In this document: in pieces, positions 1 through 8,078 of the stretch
How positions within the stretch are numbered: position 1 is the first letter of the stretch
Layout: every line of letters begins with the position of its first letter
Virus record (IMG/VR): IMGVR_UViG_3300044846_003506
Span: 1-64,000 of that record
Direction: 5' to 3' (one strand)
Length of the DNA: 64,000 bases
Origin: a virus
The notes under the pieces: model-generated
The model's database searches: none
The model's input: only the letters and a program-made list of their open reading frames with translations
What the model was told of the DNA's origin: nothing
Position numbers and translations under genes: made by a program

Positions 1-2
1 AG

Positions 3-557
3 ATGAAAAGTAAAATTGAGGCAATTGATCCTAATTTATATCAAAACTATGATGGTTTTGTAAGAGGAGCGTCAAGATTTTATTGGGAAAACACCGAAAT
101 GTTAGAAAGAATGGCCGCTTCAGGTGGCGGACGTATGGCATACTGTGACGTATATCCTGATAAAACAAAAAAAGGTGTTTGGGTTATAGAAGTTAGGGCT
201 CCTCACCTTCCATTATTAATGCATGAGTTAGTAAAAGGTGCGGAATACTACGATAGTTTATTTTCATTACCTGGTCAGAAAGAAGTTGGTGATGTTTTAA
301 TGGGTATTACTGACGTTCACAAACATGAAATTCAAAATATGAACTACGGTAGGTCTCTTTGGTCTAAAATTCGTTACATTTTAGAAGAATTTGTAAGTGG
401 TTATGACAGATCTATGGAGAGTGACCTTACTTTTATGTTAGAAAGTCTTGGGCCTAAAGTATATAACAGATTTATGGATGGTATTGTTAAAGATGATAAC
501 AAAATTATCCAAGAATTTATTGCAGAGTGTGAAGAATTAGTAAAAGAATTAGATTAA
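3..557 (+). CDS. Hypothetical phage protein, possibly 5'-truncated by the window edge
   Basis: 184 residues from the first ATG. Only two bases precede it, so the true start may lie outside the window. I do not recognise a family. The protein is mixed alpha/beta with a central segment (LPLLMHELVKGAEYYDSLF, about residues 68-86) and an acidic helical C-terminus. The next gene follows in the same frame after one TAA. Function unknown. Confidence 0.6.
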   Translation: MKSKIEAIDPNLYQNYDGFVRGASRFYWENTEMLERMAASGGGRMAYCDVYPDKTKKGVWVIEVRAPHLPLLMHELVKGAEYYDSLFSLPGQKEVGDVLMGITDVHKHEIQNMNYGRSLWSKIRYILEEFVSGYDRSMESDLTFMLESLGPKVYNRFMDGIVKDDNKIIQEFIAECEELVKELD

Positions 558-569
558 AACGCCAATCCT

Positions 570-1229
570 GTGGAAGAGTCACAAGCAAAACAACTTTTTA
601 TCGATTTATTTGGTAAAGAATTTGAAATTTATGGTCTTTTAGTAAAATTAGTTAGTGTTCATTACGGAGAAGTAAAAAATTCAAACAAAACTTACTATTT
701 TAACTTTGAAATAACTAATCCAAATGACGTTTCTTATTATTATTTACCTTTTGGGTGGGAAATTGATGAGATGTTAATTGATTTTAGTAAATATGTTGAC
801 GTAAAAACCAAATCAGAAGTATATTTTGATACAAATCAAGGTGATTTATACTTCAATCGAGAGAAAACTAAAGAAATTGAAAACGCATTCAAGCAAGTAG
901 ACACAATAAAGTTCACAACAGGCACCCCATTCATAGGTTATAAACGTTATGAAATAAAAATCAAATCAGTTGGATATAAAAAAGGGTTTCAACATGAACA
1001 AATATGGTTAGATAACGTTAGTAAACCTATAAGTGCCACTAAAAATGGTGATCCGTGTGACTTAGACGAAGCGATTTTACAATATTATGAAGAATTTTTA
1101 CCACAAAATGAAACTTATTGGGAGTCTGAAAACATTTACCAACATTTAGACCAAGTTTTATCATCAATTCCTTCTATTGGTAACAACGATATACTATTAT
1201 CATACTCAACAACACTATCTCGTAAGTGA
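570..1229 (+). CDS. Hypothetical protein with GTG start
   Basis: 219 residues. The only start near the 5' end is GTG at 570, twelve bases after the previous stop and in the same reading frame. No intervening stop separates that TAA from the GTG, so a readthrough extension of the upstream protein is formally possible. The protein is rich in Y, F and acidic residues and has no motif I recognise. It ends convergently, overlapping the uvrC-like gene by 15 bases. Confidence 0.6.
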   Translation: MEESQAKQLFIDLFGKEFEIYGLLVKLVSVHYGEVKNSNKTYYFNFEITNPNDVSYYYLPFGWEIDEMLIDFSKYVDVKTKSEVYFDTNQGDLYFNREKTKEIENAFKQVDTIKFTTGTPFIGYKRYEIKIKSVGYKKGFQHEQIWLDNVSKPISATKNGDPCDLDEAILQYYEEFLPQNETYWESENIYQHLDQVLSSIPSIGNNDILLSYSTTLSRK

Positions 1230-2489
1230 TTTACTACGTTTTTTACGGTGAAATGTTATAACAAACCTATGAACCTCATCTTGAATGGTTGCAAGTAGGT
1301 TAAAAAACTTAGAATTTTCAAATTTTACAGTATTTCCGTCAATAAAATGTAAAATATCTGACTTGTGAGACGAATTTTTACTAATTGACACTAAATCTAC
1401 CCTATCAAGTATAGAAAGTTCGTTAAAAACCCTCTTTGCCACCCCTAATTGACCCTTACCACCATCAATAATAACCATATCAGGTAGTTTTTTCTTCTCA
1501 GATAGTAATCTTTGGAACCTGCGACGTAAAACTTCATCAAAAGATGCGTAATCATCTGGACCTTCCACTGTTTTTATGTTGAATTTACGGTATTCTGACG
1601 TGTTTTTCTTACCATTAGTGTACCTAACTAAGGCAGATACCTGACAATCACCTCCTGTATGGGAGTTATCATACATTTCTATGTCAATTGGAGTGTTTTT
1701 TAACCCATAAGTAGTCTTAAAGTCGTCTGCAAGTACCAAATAACCGCCAATTCTTGTAGTTTCTACACATTTCTCATACTTATTTAGTGCATCTAACCTG
1801 AATTTGATGTCATTTGCCTTCTCAAACTCCATATTCTTACTGTATTTACCCATCAAACGGGATAACTTACCTCTATATTGATCAATTTTATAAGAAATTA
1901 CGTCTTTTAGGTCAGAAATGGTGGAGTTATAGACAAATTTATTGATATTACCCACACATGGGGAGTCACATCTACCCATATGGGACTCTAAACAAGAGGA
2001 GAACTTAGTATTTTCTACATTTTCAGGTGTAATATCATAAGAACATGACCGTAAATTAAATATATCATGTAGTAAATCATACATTTCATAACAAATATTA
2101 CTACTTGTAACACAAATTAGGGGATCTGTGTCCAAATTAGTCTCATTTTTTACTTCAAGACGAGGAAAAACCTCATTTGACAGGGTTAAATACCATTTTT
2201 TAGACCGATCATCCTTTAATTTAATGTTAAATTTAGGTTTGTGGGACTTAATTAAGTCATTTTCAAGAGTAAGAGCGGAATTTTCGTCTAAAGTGGTCAA
2301 AAAATCGACATCTGAGACGTTTTCTACCAATAATTTAGTCTTATCTGAGTGATTTTTGTTAGAAAAGTACGATTTTACCCTATTTGGGAGGTATTTTGCC
2401 TTGCCAACATAGATAATTTGACCTTTTTTGTCCTTAAAAAGGTAACAACCACTAGATTTTGGGATATTTTTTAGTTTTTCTTCTAACAT
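1215..2489 (-). CDS. uvrC: UvrC-like excision nuclease without the helix-hairpin-helix tail
   Basis: 424 residues, against about 600 in bacterial UvrC. Seen in order: a GIY-YIG domain (GCYLF, then IIYVGKAK, residues 14-45); a four-cysteine region ending CLESHMGRCDSPCVG (about 150-180), like the Fe-S ligands of UvrC; a UvrB-binding-like helix (about 210-235); and the RNase H-like domain with IEMYDNSHTGG, DDYA, IIDGGKGQLG and EVHRFVITFHR. The Asp/Asp/His catalytic residues of that domain are kept. The C-terminal (HhH)2 DNA-binding region is absent. It would incise DNA on both sides of a lesion in nucleotide excision repair. No UvrA or UvrB is visible, so it may act with host proteins. It lies alone on the - strand. 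Confidence 0.9.
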   Translation of the reverse strand: MLEEKLKNIPKSSGCYLFKDKKGQIIYVGKAKYLPNRVKSYFSNKNHSDKTKLLVENVSDVDFLTTLDENSALTLENDLIKSHKPKFNIKLKDDRSKKWYLTLSNEVFPRLEVKNETNLDTDPLICVTSSNICYEMYDLLHDIFNLRSCSYDITPENVENTKFSSCLESHMGRCDSPCVGNINKFVYNSTISDLKDVISYKIDQYRGKLSRLMGKYSKNMEFEKANDIKFRLDALNKYEKCVETTRIGGYLVLADDFKTTYGLKNTPIDIEMYDNSHTGGDCQVSALVRYTNGKKNTSEYRKFNIKTVEGPDDYASFDEVLRRRFQRLLSEKKKLPDMVIIDGGKGQLGVAKRVFNELSILDRVDLVSISKNSSHKSDILHFIDGNTVKFENSKFFNLLATIQDEVHRFVITFHRKKRSKSLTR

Positions 2490-2535
2490 TTAGGCTAAAA
2501 TACAACTTTTTTATGTAAAAACCAACAATTTTAAC

Positions 2536-2543
2536 TATTTATT
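2536..2543 (+). promoter_or_regulatory. TATTTATT element (late-promoter candidate)
   Basis: TATTTATT followed by AGT and the ATG at 2547. It precedes a leader-bearing gene and lies in the gap after the divergent uvrC-like gene. Confidence 0.45.
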
Positions 2544-2546
2544 AGT

Positions 2547-3089
2547 ATGAAAATAGTAATTACAGAGTCACAATACCGTTTTTTGATAGAAAACACCGTT
2601 GAAATAGACCAAATTTTAGATAAATTAGGTGAAATTGGGTACGAAAACCTTGAAAATGACGAAAAAATGACCCTAAATAGGTACTCAGAGTGGTTAAATT
2701 CGGGTCAAAAAGGCGAATTTATGGGTAAAATGACCCCTAAAAACGACGAATATGATGATAAAACAGGTCAAAAATGGGCCACAAGGTTAGCGGATGGTAG
2801 CGATTTTACCTTCCAATTTGACTATAATGAAATAGAAGATGACGTTGAACTATACTTTGGAACTGTTCGTTGGGGAGGAAAAGAGTGGTATGGTTGTATA
2901 GTGGCAGAAAAAGACGGTGAATTAGCTCTTTTAGATTTTTCAGAAGATGTTGAATTAGAAAGTTATGACGTAGAGACGGAAGAAGACCCCACAGAAAGAA
3001 AAAATTTAGTAGATAGTTTAGGTTTTTTAAACAATGAAGTGGATTATTTTATTGAAGAAAGGGTGATCCCTGAACTAATGAACAAATAA
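2547..3089 (+). CDS. Leader-bearing virion candidate with rhomboid-tail-like motif
   Basis: 180 residues. The N-terminus MKIVITESQYRFLIE-N fits the leader shared by about 15 proteins here, with a predicted cut after Glu15. Directly behind it, residues 20-47 carry IDQILDKLGEIGYENL followed by an EK..L..YS pattern. This resembles the short helical module (DUF6576-type) at the C-terminus of Bacteroidetes rhomboid proteases and recurs in the 38392-38922 protein. The rest is acidic and unknown. The start is the ATG two bases after a TATTTATT element. Packaging into the head is inferred. Confidence 0.65.
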   Translation: MKIVITESQYRFLIENTVEIDQILDKLGEIGYENLENDEKMTLNRYSEWLNSGQKGEFMGKMTPKNDEYDDKTGQKWATRLADGSDFTFQFDYNEIEDDVELYFGTVRWGGKEWYGCIVAEKDGELALLDFSEDVELESYDVETEEDPTERKNLVDSLGFLNNEVDYFIEERVIPELMNK

Positions 3090-3093
3090 CTAA

Positions 3094-3101
3094 TATTTAT
3101 A
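3094..3101 (+). promoter_or_regulatory. TATTTATA element (late-promoter candidate)
   Basis: TATTTATA four bases before the ATG at 3106 of a leader-bearing gene. Confidence 0.4.
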
Positions 3102-3105
3102 TATT

Positions 3106-3531
3106 ATGATAACAAAAAAAGATTTTTTAAATAGAGACTCACTATTAACGGAGCAAAAAAATGGTAATAATGATTATGTAGAGATGATATCATTATTATT
3201 ACACTCAAGAACACAAACACATACATTACATTTACAGACAGAATCATATCCAGAACACAAAGCATTAAACGAATATTACGACGGGATTGTTGATATTATT
3301 GATGGATTAGTTGAATCATACCAGGGTAAGTATGGTATTATTAAAGGGTATAAATCTTATGATATTGTTGAATATAAATCCACAGAATCAACAATAAAGT
3401 ATTTAAAAGATTTATGTGGAAAAGTAGAAAAACTTAGAAATTGTTGTAAAGACTCTTACATTCAAAATCAAATAGATACTGCGTGTGAGTTAATAAACTC
3501 AACATTATATAAACTTAGATTTTTAAAATAA
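3106..3531 (+). CDS. Small helical protein with packaging-type leader
   Basis: 141 residues. The N-terminus MITKKDFLNRDSLLTE-Q matches the shared leader, with a predicted cut after Glu16. The rest looks all-helical, with cysteines at Cys104, Cys113, Cys114 and near the C-terminus (pattern KLRNCCKDSY). No family recognised. The ATG lies four bases after TATTTATA at 3094. The next leader-bearing gene starts five bases after its stop, suggesting co-transcription. Confidence 0.6.
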   Translation: MITKKDFLNRDSLLTEQKNGNNDYVEMISLLLHSRTQTHTLHLQTESYPEHKALNEYYDGIVDIIDGLVESYQGKYGIIKGYKSYDIVEYKSTESTIKYLKDLCGKVEKLRNCCKDSYIQNQIDTACELINSTLYKLRFLK

Positions 3532-3535
3532 AAAA

Positions 3536-3922
3536 ATGGAAAAAAGAATTTTAGTAAATGAAAACGATTTAATCAGATTGATTAAAAAGATGGTTAATGA
3601 GGTAAAACAGGAAAAAGAAATGAAAGAAGGGATTTTTGGTCCTGACAAGAAAGACTTGGAATTAAGAAAAATAGATTTAATTAGAAAAATTGACGACTTA
3701 ATGGAAGAGATGGAATTAACTGATGATGATTTACACAATTCAATTGATTCGGTTATTAGACAGGCTGAAGAAAATAATTATGACGGTGAAGTTGATATAA
3801 GACAAAGTAGAACAGGTAGGGTTGTCTTAGTGTTCAAAGCGGCACCCTCAAAATTCCATCAATCAGGTTTTTATAAGAATTTTGCAGAACCATTAGCAGG
3901 GGGACTTAAAAAGTTCAGATAA
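3536..3922 (+). CDS. Small acidic protein, leader variant
   Basis: 128 residues. The N-terminus (MEKRILVNENDLIRLIKKMV, then NE-V) closely follows the leader of the 57839-59344 protein, position by position. Its processing site would be VNE, weaker than the usual L/I-x-E. The rest is strongly charged, with a basic C-terminus. No enzyme motif is visible. It is the last gene before a strong bidirectional terminator at 3931-3959. Confidence 0.6.
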   Translation: MEKRILVNENDLIRLIKKMVNEVKQEKEMKEGIFGPDKKDLELRKIDLIRKIDDLMEEMELTDDDLHNSIDSVIRQAEENNYDGEVDIRQSRTGRVVLVFKAAPSKFHQSGFYKNFAEPLAGGLKKFR

Positions 3923-3930
3923 AAAATTGA

Positions 3931-3959
3931 AAAAGGTAGTTTTAACTACCTTTTTTTTT
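3931..3959 (+). terminator. Rho-independent terminator, bidirectional
   Basis: Stem AAGGTAGTT paired with AACTACCTT, followed by nine T. The upstream A tract makes it usable from the - strand as well. It sits between two convergent genes. Confidence 0.85.
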
Positions 3960-4235
3960 GTCTATAATTTTATGTATAATTTTTAAAGACTTTAAAGTCA
4001 CTCTATGAAACTTTAAATAATTATAAGATCTTATTGTCTGTTGAGCAAAAATTAAAAAACCAATTAGAAATAAAAGTGCGGGTATAAATCCAAATATTGG
4101 GTCAATTAAATATATCAGCATAAAAGATAAAAAAACAAACAAACTATTAAGTGAGAATCTTAATTTGTTTTCCCATAAATCAATAGTTTTTTTTGCTTCT
4201 AAAATTTGATGGGTTTTTTTTTCTTCGTAATTCAT
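3942..4235 (-). CDS. Small two-helix membrane protein
   Basis: 97 residues with two adjacent hydrophobic segments (about 28-46 and 49-68, including SLFVFLSFMLIYLI and ALLFLIGFLIFA) and charged, lysine-rich ends. The arrangement fits a hairpin inner-membrane protein. A holin or superinfection-exclusion role would be a guess. Its stop lies inside the T tract of the bidirectional terminator. A host-like -7 box (TATATTTG on the - strand, 4250-4257) precedes the start. Confidence 0.6.
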   Translation of the reverse strand: MNYEEKKTHQILEAKKTIDLWENKLRFSLNSLFVFLSFMLIYLIDPIFGFIPALLFLIGFLIFAQQTIRSYNYLKFHRVTLKSLKIIHKIIDKKKGS

Positions 4236-4249
4236 AATTTATATTTTTA

Positions 4250-4257
4250 CAAATATA
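4250..4257 (-). promoter_or_regulatory. Possible host-type -7 box
   Basis: The - strand reads TATATTTG, matching the Bacteroidetes TAnnTTTG -7 consensus, about 15 bases upstream of the small membrane protein. No clear -33 TTTG partner was seen, so confidence is low. Confidence 0.35.
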
Positions 4258-4262
4258 ATAAA

Positions 4263-5477
4263 TTAATCTAAACTATCTTTATATTTTTTAAAAAATTCTA
4301 AAGGTATTTTTTCGTGTGATAAATTGGTGTGAGTTAAAACTTTATTTTTTTCTAAACTTTCTAACCTTTTTTGTATTTTTGGATAATCATCCCAATTATT
4401 ATAATTAGAAAGTGACTTTACATTAGTAGGTAACTTACCATTCTTATATTGTTCAAATTGAGTTTCCGATGTGGATGGGTCGATTAACCCCATGAAAGTA
4501 TATTGACCACTATTAGAAATTATTTCGTCCCAAACATCAGATCCACCAGCAGAAAAACCAACTATTTTAGTTATTTTATTATTTTTTTTAATTTTAGATA
4601 AGTCTGAAGAATCATACGGAATAAAAATTACATTATTTGTAGGTAGACCTGCAGATTCCCATTGGGATTTCATCCATGTTGGGGTAGCATAACCTATTCC
4701 ACCGAATACCACTGTTTTAGATCCTACACCCGATTCTTCTTCTTTTTTAGGTTCAACAATTTTAGACTTAACACCTAAATCAACATCTTTGTAAAGACAA
4801 TCCTCAGATTGTATTGGGTTTTTTGGTGATAAATTTCTACATCCGACATGTATGTGATCATAATGGTCCGCATCACTTTTCCATAAAACCTGACATTTAA
4901 ACCCGTTATGTGTAAAAGACGGGTAGTTACCAACATTGTTTTCCCAAAATGTATATTGAGGATCGGTATCACTCAACCAACCTAAATCCAATAATGCGTT
5001 TTTAATCTTCAAGAATTGTTCATCTCCTTTATCTCCACTAACAGGTAGATCCGCCGCATATTGATAAGGCAACCCACACCAATGGTTAGATATGTTACCA
5101 CTAGCGGATGATTTTGTTGATCTTTTTTGTGAACCAATAGTTAAATCAGAAAGTTTTGCAATTTTTAAAACAAGAGGTAATGTACCATCCCAAGTACCAA
5201 AAGAACCTCCAGGACAAATGACTGGAGGATTTAATCCCACACAAGATGGGTAAGTACCAACAGGCCAACCATAACTTTCAATATCAACATCTGAAAAGTC
5301 GGCATAAGTTCCCGATTCTCCTTTACTAAGAACATCAGTAACACTCATATCATCACCAATAGATGCCGAAGCGTATTCATCGCCAGCAGTATTACCTTGT
5401 AAGTCAACCATACTTTTGAACTTACCGCCTTGTTCGACAATTTGTTTTTTTAAAATATCTAAAAGATTTAACCGCAT
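4263..5477 (-). CDS. Two-domain cell-envelope hydrolase: DD-peptidase-like plus serine-hydrolase-like, with packaging leader
   Basis: 404 residues from the ATG at 5477. A longer frame has no better start, and a TATTTATT element lies eight bases upstream of this one. The leader MRLNLLDILKKQIVE-Q predicts a cut after Glu15. The middle part (about 115-220) has the pattern CQVLWKSDADHYDHIHVGCR. Its SDADHYDHIHVG cluster resembles the metal-binding end of M15-type or related DD-peptidases. The C-terminal part (about 245-400) has IVGFSAGG (a G-x-S-x-G nucleophile elbow), a GLIDPS strand and LSHEKIP, as in alpha/beta hydrolases. It may cut cell wall and an ester bond during entry. Both fold assignments are from motifs only. 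Confidence 0.6.
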   Translation of the reverse strand: MRLNLLDILKKQIVEQGGKFKSMVDLQGNTAGDEYASASIGDDMSVTDVLSKGESGTYADFSDVDIESYGWPVGTYPSCVGLNPPVICPGGSFGTWDGTLPLVLKIAKLSDLTIGSQKRSTKSSASGNISNHWCGLPYQYAADLPVSGDKGDEQFLKIKNALLDLGWLSDTDPQYTFWENNVGNYPSFTHNGFKCQVLWKSDADHYDHIHVGCRNLSPKNPIQSEDCLYKDVDLGVKSKIVEPKKEEESGVGSKTVVFGGIGYATPTWMKSQWESAGLPTNNVIFIPYDSSDLSKIKKNNKITKIVGFSAGGSDVWDEIISNSGQYTFMGLIDPSTSETQFEQYKNGKLPTNVKSLSNYNNWDDYPKIQKRLESLEKNKVLTHTNLSHEKIPLEFFKKYKDSLD

Positions 5478-5485
5478 AATATATA

Positions 5486-5493
5486 AATAAATA
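5486..5493 (-). promoter_or_regulatory. TATTTATT element (late-promoter candidate)
   Basis: The - strand reads TATTTATT, eight bases before the ATG at 5477. It is one of about 21 such sites directly upstream of start codons in this window. Confidence 0.45.
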
Positions 5494-5567
5494 TACAATA
5501 TAATAATTAGATATAGTTAAATGTTAAACTATTCATAATTTAACACCACTAATTTATTTTTTAAACG

Positions 5568-5575
5568 TATTTATT
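5568..5575 (+). promoter_or_regulatory. TATTTATT element before the secreted-protein trio
   Basis: TATTTATT seven bases before the ATG at 5583. It is the only such site in front of the three tightly packed secreted genes, so they probably form one unit. Confidence 0.45.
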
Positions 5576-5582
5576 GTTATAT

Positions 5583-6176
5583 ATGAAATCTATAATTACC
5601 ATTTTATTTTTATTTATTTTTACAATTACATTTGGTCAATGTAACGGAGTGCAATCTTTTACTTTAACTCCACCTCCAATCGGCGGAACTTATTTACCGG
5701 GTCAAGTCGTAACCATGTGTTATACCATGAATGGATATACTCAAGCAGGGACCAATTGGATTGAGGGGTTTGATTTAACATTAGGTCCAGGTTGGGCTTC
5801 AGTTGCCCCACAAACCACACCTGCAAATTGTGGAGGAAACGCAACAGGAGGACAATGGGTATGGAGAACTTCAGTAACATCAACCACAACACCAATAGTT
5901 ACTGTCGGTCCTGGTTACTTTTTTGATTTAACAGTTGATGGTAATCCAGGAAATGATTTTGGTGATGCCGGTTCTTGTGTATGGACATTTTGTGTAACTC
6001 TAACAGTTGCAAATGTATGTACACCACAAAACTTATTATTACAAGTCACTCCCGGTTCAGATGGTATGTGGGGTAGTTATACAAGTAGTACTTGTGACTT
6101 AGCAACACCATTTACCGTATTTAACGGAACAATAAACGCAGTCCCAATTGTTTTGGGACCAATAACACACAATTAA
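5583..6176 (+). CDS. Secreted protein with N-terminal signal peptide
   Basis: 197 residues from the ATG at 5583. The N-terminus MKSIITILFLFIFTITFGQ is a classical flavobacterial signal peptide, probably cut after FGQ. The mature part is rich in T, G, P and aromatic residues with several cysteines, consistent with a beta-sandwich surface domain. The C-terminus ends in PITHN, echoing PIQHN at the end of the next protein. It has no sorting domain of its own. First gene of a three-gene unit ending in a T9SS-sorted protein. Function unknown. Confidence 0.7.
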   Translation: MKSIITILFLFIFTITFGQCNGVQSFTLTPPPIGGTYLPGQVVTMCYTMNGYTQAGTNWIEGFDLTLGPGWASVAPQTTPANCGGNATGGQWVWRTSVTSTTTPIVTVGPGYFFDLTVDGNPGNDFGDAGSCVWTFCVTLTVANVCTPQNLLLQVTPGSDGMWGSYTSSTCDLATPFTVFNGTINAVPIVLGPITHN

Positions 6177-6182
6177 ATTATT

Positions 6183-6764
6183 ATGAAAAAAGTTTTATTT
6201 ATTTTAATGACAATGATTTCAAGTATTTCATTATCACAATTATCAACAGTTAACCCTGATACGGTTTGTTATCAATCAACAGCACTATCAACTTACACAA
6301 TACCTTCAGTTGGTTCAGGCACTTATACTTGGACAGTTGCTGCTCCTGGAGTAATAACCGCAGGTCAAGGAACTAATTCAATATCTGTCAATTGGTCAAC
6401 TGCATCCCCTGGTTTGATACCAAATGGTGTGTCTGTTACATACTCATCGCCTGCACCCGCAAACTGTCCTGCAACCCCTGTAAACTTAAATGTGTTGATT
6501 TATCAGGTTATACCTACAATCACTGCTTTAGGACCATTTTGTGAATCTGATCCTTGTGTGACTTTAGTTGGGTCACCTGTAGGTGGAACTTGGTCAGGAA
6601 CGGGAGTTGTAGGGAATCAATTTTGTCCCGATAACGTAACTAATGGTACAAACGCAACTTCAACTGTGACATATACGGTTGGGTCTGCTGGATGTACATT
6701 TTCTACTTCTGTTGTTGTTCCTGTTTATGGTACACCAACATTATCCCCGATCCAACATAACTAA
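6183..6764 (+). CDS. Secreted Ig/PKD-like protein
   Basis: 193 residues with signal peptide MKKVLFILMTMISSISLSQ. The mature part has PKD/Ig-like strands (a TYTWTVAAPGVITAGQGTNS segment about residues 45-64) and a second repeat with paired cysteines (FCESDPCVTL, about 119-128). It ends SPIQHN, like the previous protein. It starts six bases after the previous stop, and its own stop abuts the next ATG, so the three genes look translationally coupled. Probably exported from the infected cell. Partner and role unknown. Confidence 0.7.
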   Translation: MKKVLFILMTMISSISLSQLSTVNPDTVCYQSTALSTYTIPSVGSGTYTWTVAAPGVITAGQGTNSISVNWSTASPGLIPNGVSVTYSSPAPANCPATPVNLNVLIYQVIPTITALGPFCESDPCVTLVGSPVGGTWSGTGVVGNQFCPDNVTNGTNATSTVTYTVGSAGCTFSTSVVVPVYGTPTLSPIQHN

Positions 6765-7331
6765 ATGAAATTCATTTTTTTCATATTATTTTTATTTATG
6801 TCCTTAGTTACTTCGGCACAACAACTTATTGAATTGTGTGCCGGAGAAACTAAAACTGTTACGTACTTCTCAACATCAACGGGTGATGGGACTACGTCAT
6901 GGACTGTTAATGGTATTGTATATAACACAGATGAATTAACATATACATACAACAGTGAAGGGACTTATAATATAGTTGTAAAAAGAGAAAACGGACCATG
7001 TTATGTTGAAGAGACTTTACAAGTGGTTGTAACCGAGTGTCCTGGCGTAACTTATTGGATCCCTAATTGTTTTACACCTGACGGAAATGAACATAACCAA
7101 GTTTTTGGTCCTGTTATGATTGATGGGTTTGATATAAATGGATTTGAATTCAGAATCTTTAATCGATGGGGTAATGTTGTTTGGGAGTCACAAGACCCTA
7201 ACGGAAAGTGGGACGGCACATATAAAAATAAAAATTGCACCGATGGTGTCTATATATGGACTTTAAAATTCAATATTTTTGGTGATGATGGAAAAGTTTT
7301 TGATCATGGACATTTAACCCTTATTCGGTAA
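6765..7331 (+). CDS. Secreted protein with type-B T9SS C-terminal sorting domain
   Basis: 188 residues. Signal peptide MKFIFFILFLFMSLVTSAQ; one Ig/PKD-like domain (about 20-95, with STGDGTTSWTVNG); then a complete gliding-motility-associated (CHU_C, type-B T9SS) sorting domain. Landmarks are WIPNCFTPDGNEHNQVFGP, FEFRIFNRWGNVVWES, KWDGTYK, DGVYIW and GHLTLIR at the very C-terminus. In Bacteroidota this domain sends proteins through the type IX system to the cell surface. A phage copy implies use of the host T9SS during infection. It follows the previous gene without a gap and ends convergently with the - strand cluster. Confidence 0.9.
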   Translation: MKFIFFILFLFMSLVTSAQQLIELCAGETKTVTYFSTSTGDGTTSWTVNGIVYNTDELTYTYNSEGTYNIVVKRENGPCYVEETLQVVVTECPGVTYWIPNCFTPDGNEHNQVFGPVMIDGFDINGFEFRIFNRWGNVVWESQDPNGKWDGTYKNKNCTDGVYIWTLKFNIFGDDGKVFDHGHLTLIR

Positions 7332-7503
7332 CTTCCCTTATCATACCCAGCTCAATTAAATTTTCTATTGTTTTATTTAGAGGGGCCTTTACATAATAAC
7401 TTTCACCTTCATTTCTAAAAAAACACCACCCAGATAATATACCGTTTAATTGTTGGTATGTCTCTTTATCTTTTACTTTATAAACTTTTAATCCCACCAC
7501 CAT
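7321..7503 (-). CDS. Small hypothetical protein
   Basis: 60 residues, start overlapping the stop of the upstream - strand gene by 16 bases, which suggests coupled translation. It reads as a small alpha/beta fold with no recognised family. The C-terminal coding end overlaps the T9SS-domain gene by 11 bases tail to tail. Confidence 0.5.
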   Translation of the reverse strand: MVVGLKVYKVKDKETYQQLNGILSGWCFFRNEGESYYVKAPLNKTIENLIELGMIREVTE

Positions 7504-8078
7504 CTCATTCTTTCTTTTAAAATTTTAAACAATAAATTATGTGCCTTTTCTTGATTATGTTTTGCAACATAAAAACATAAATCTTTTTTATTTAAATCAG
7601 GTCTTTGTTTTAAAACTTTACGAACACTTGATGGGTATTTTGTTAAAAACACATCATAACTTTCCGATAAAACATCAACCTCTAATGTACTCAGATTTTC
7701 TTTACCCTCCACAGGTTCAAATCTAAATTTAGATTCTTCATAATCAAGATATTCAGTATTGTAGAACTCGTCTTTAACTCTTTCTATGAGGTTCAAAACA
7801 ATAGTCATATCACGATTATCTCTATCAACGTCTATGTGACGATTTGCATAGATTATTTCTTTTCTTTGAAACTCTATTTTTTTTTGTAAGATTGTTAAAA
7901 TATACCATTCATCCCAATCTTTATCTTTATATAAAGTTGGTATCCATCTAAAGATGTTTTTTATACCTCCAACAAAGTATCTTATTCTCCAATGTAGGTT
8001 TCTCCAAACCCACGCAGACACACCTTTTCTATTCCAGGCGGAGTCTTCAGGTATTGTCAGTTTTTCGTAGTTTTTCAT
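7488..8078 (-). CDS. Conserved-looking phage protein rich in Trp and Arg
   Basis: 196 residues. The N-terminal third is unusually rich in W and R (AWVWRNLHWRIRYFVGGIKN, then FRWIPTLYKDKDWDEW). The layout (a W/R segment followed by helical charged segments) resembles hypothetical proteins I associate with other large phages, but I cannot name a family. The middle of a three-gene - strand cluster with overlapping ends (7321-8262). Confidence 0.6.
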   Translation of the reverse strand: MKNYEKLTIPEDSAWNRKGVSAWVWRNLHWRIRYFVGGIKNIFRWIPTLYKDKDWDEWYILTILQKKIEFQRKEIIYANRHIDVDRDNRDMTIVLNLIERVKDEFYNTEYLDYEESKFRFEPVEGKENLSTLEVDVLSESYDVFLTKYPSSVRKVLKQRPDLNKKDLCFYVAKHNQEKAHNLLFKILKERMRWWWD

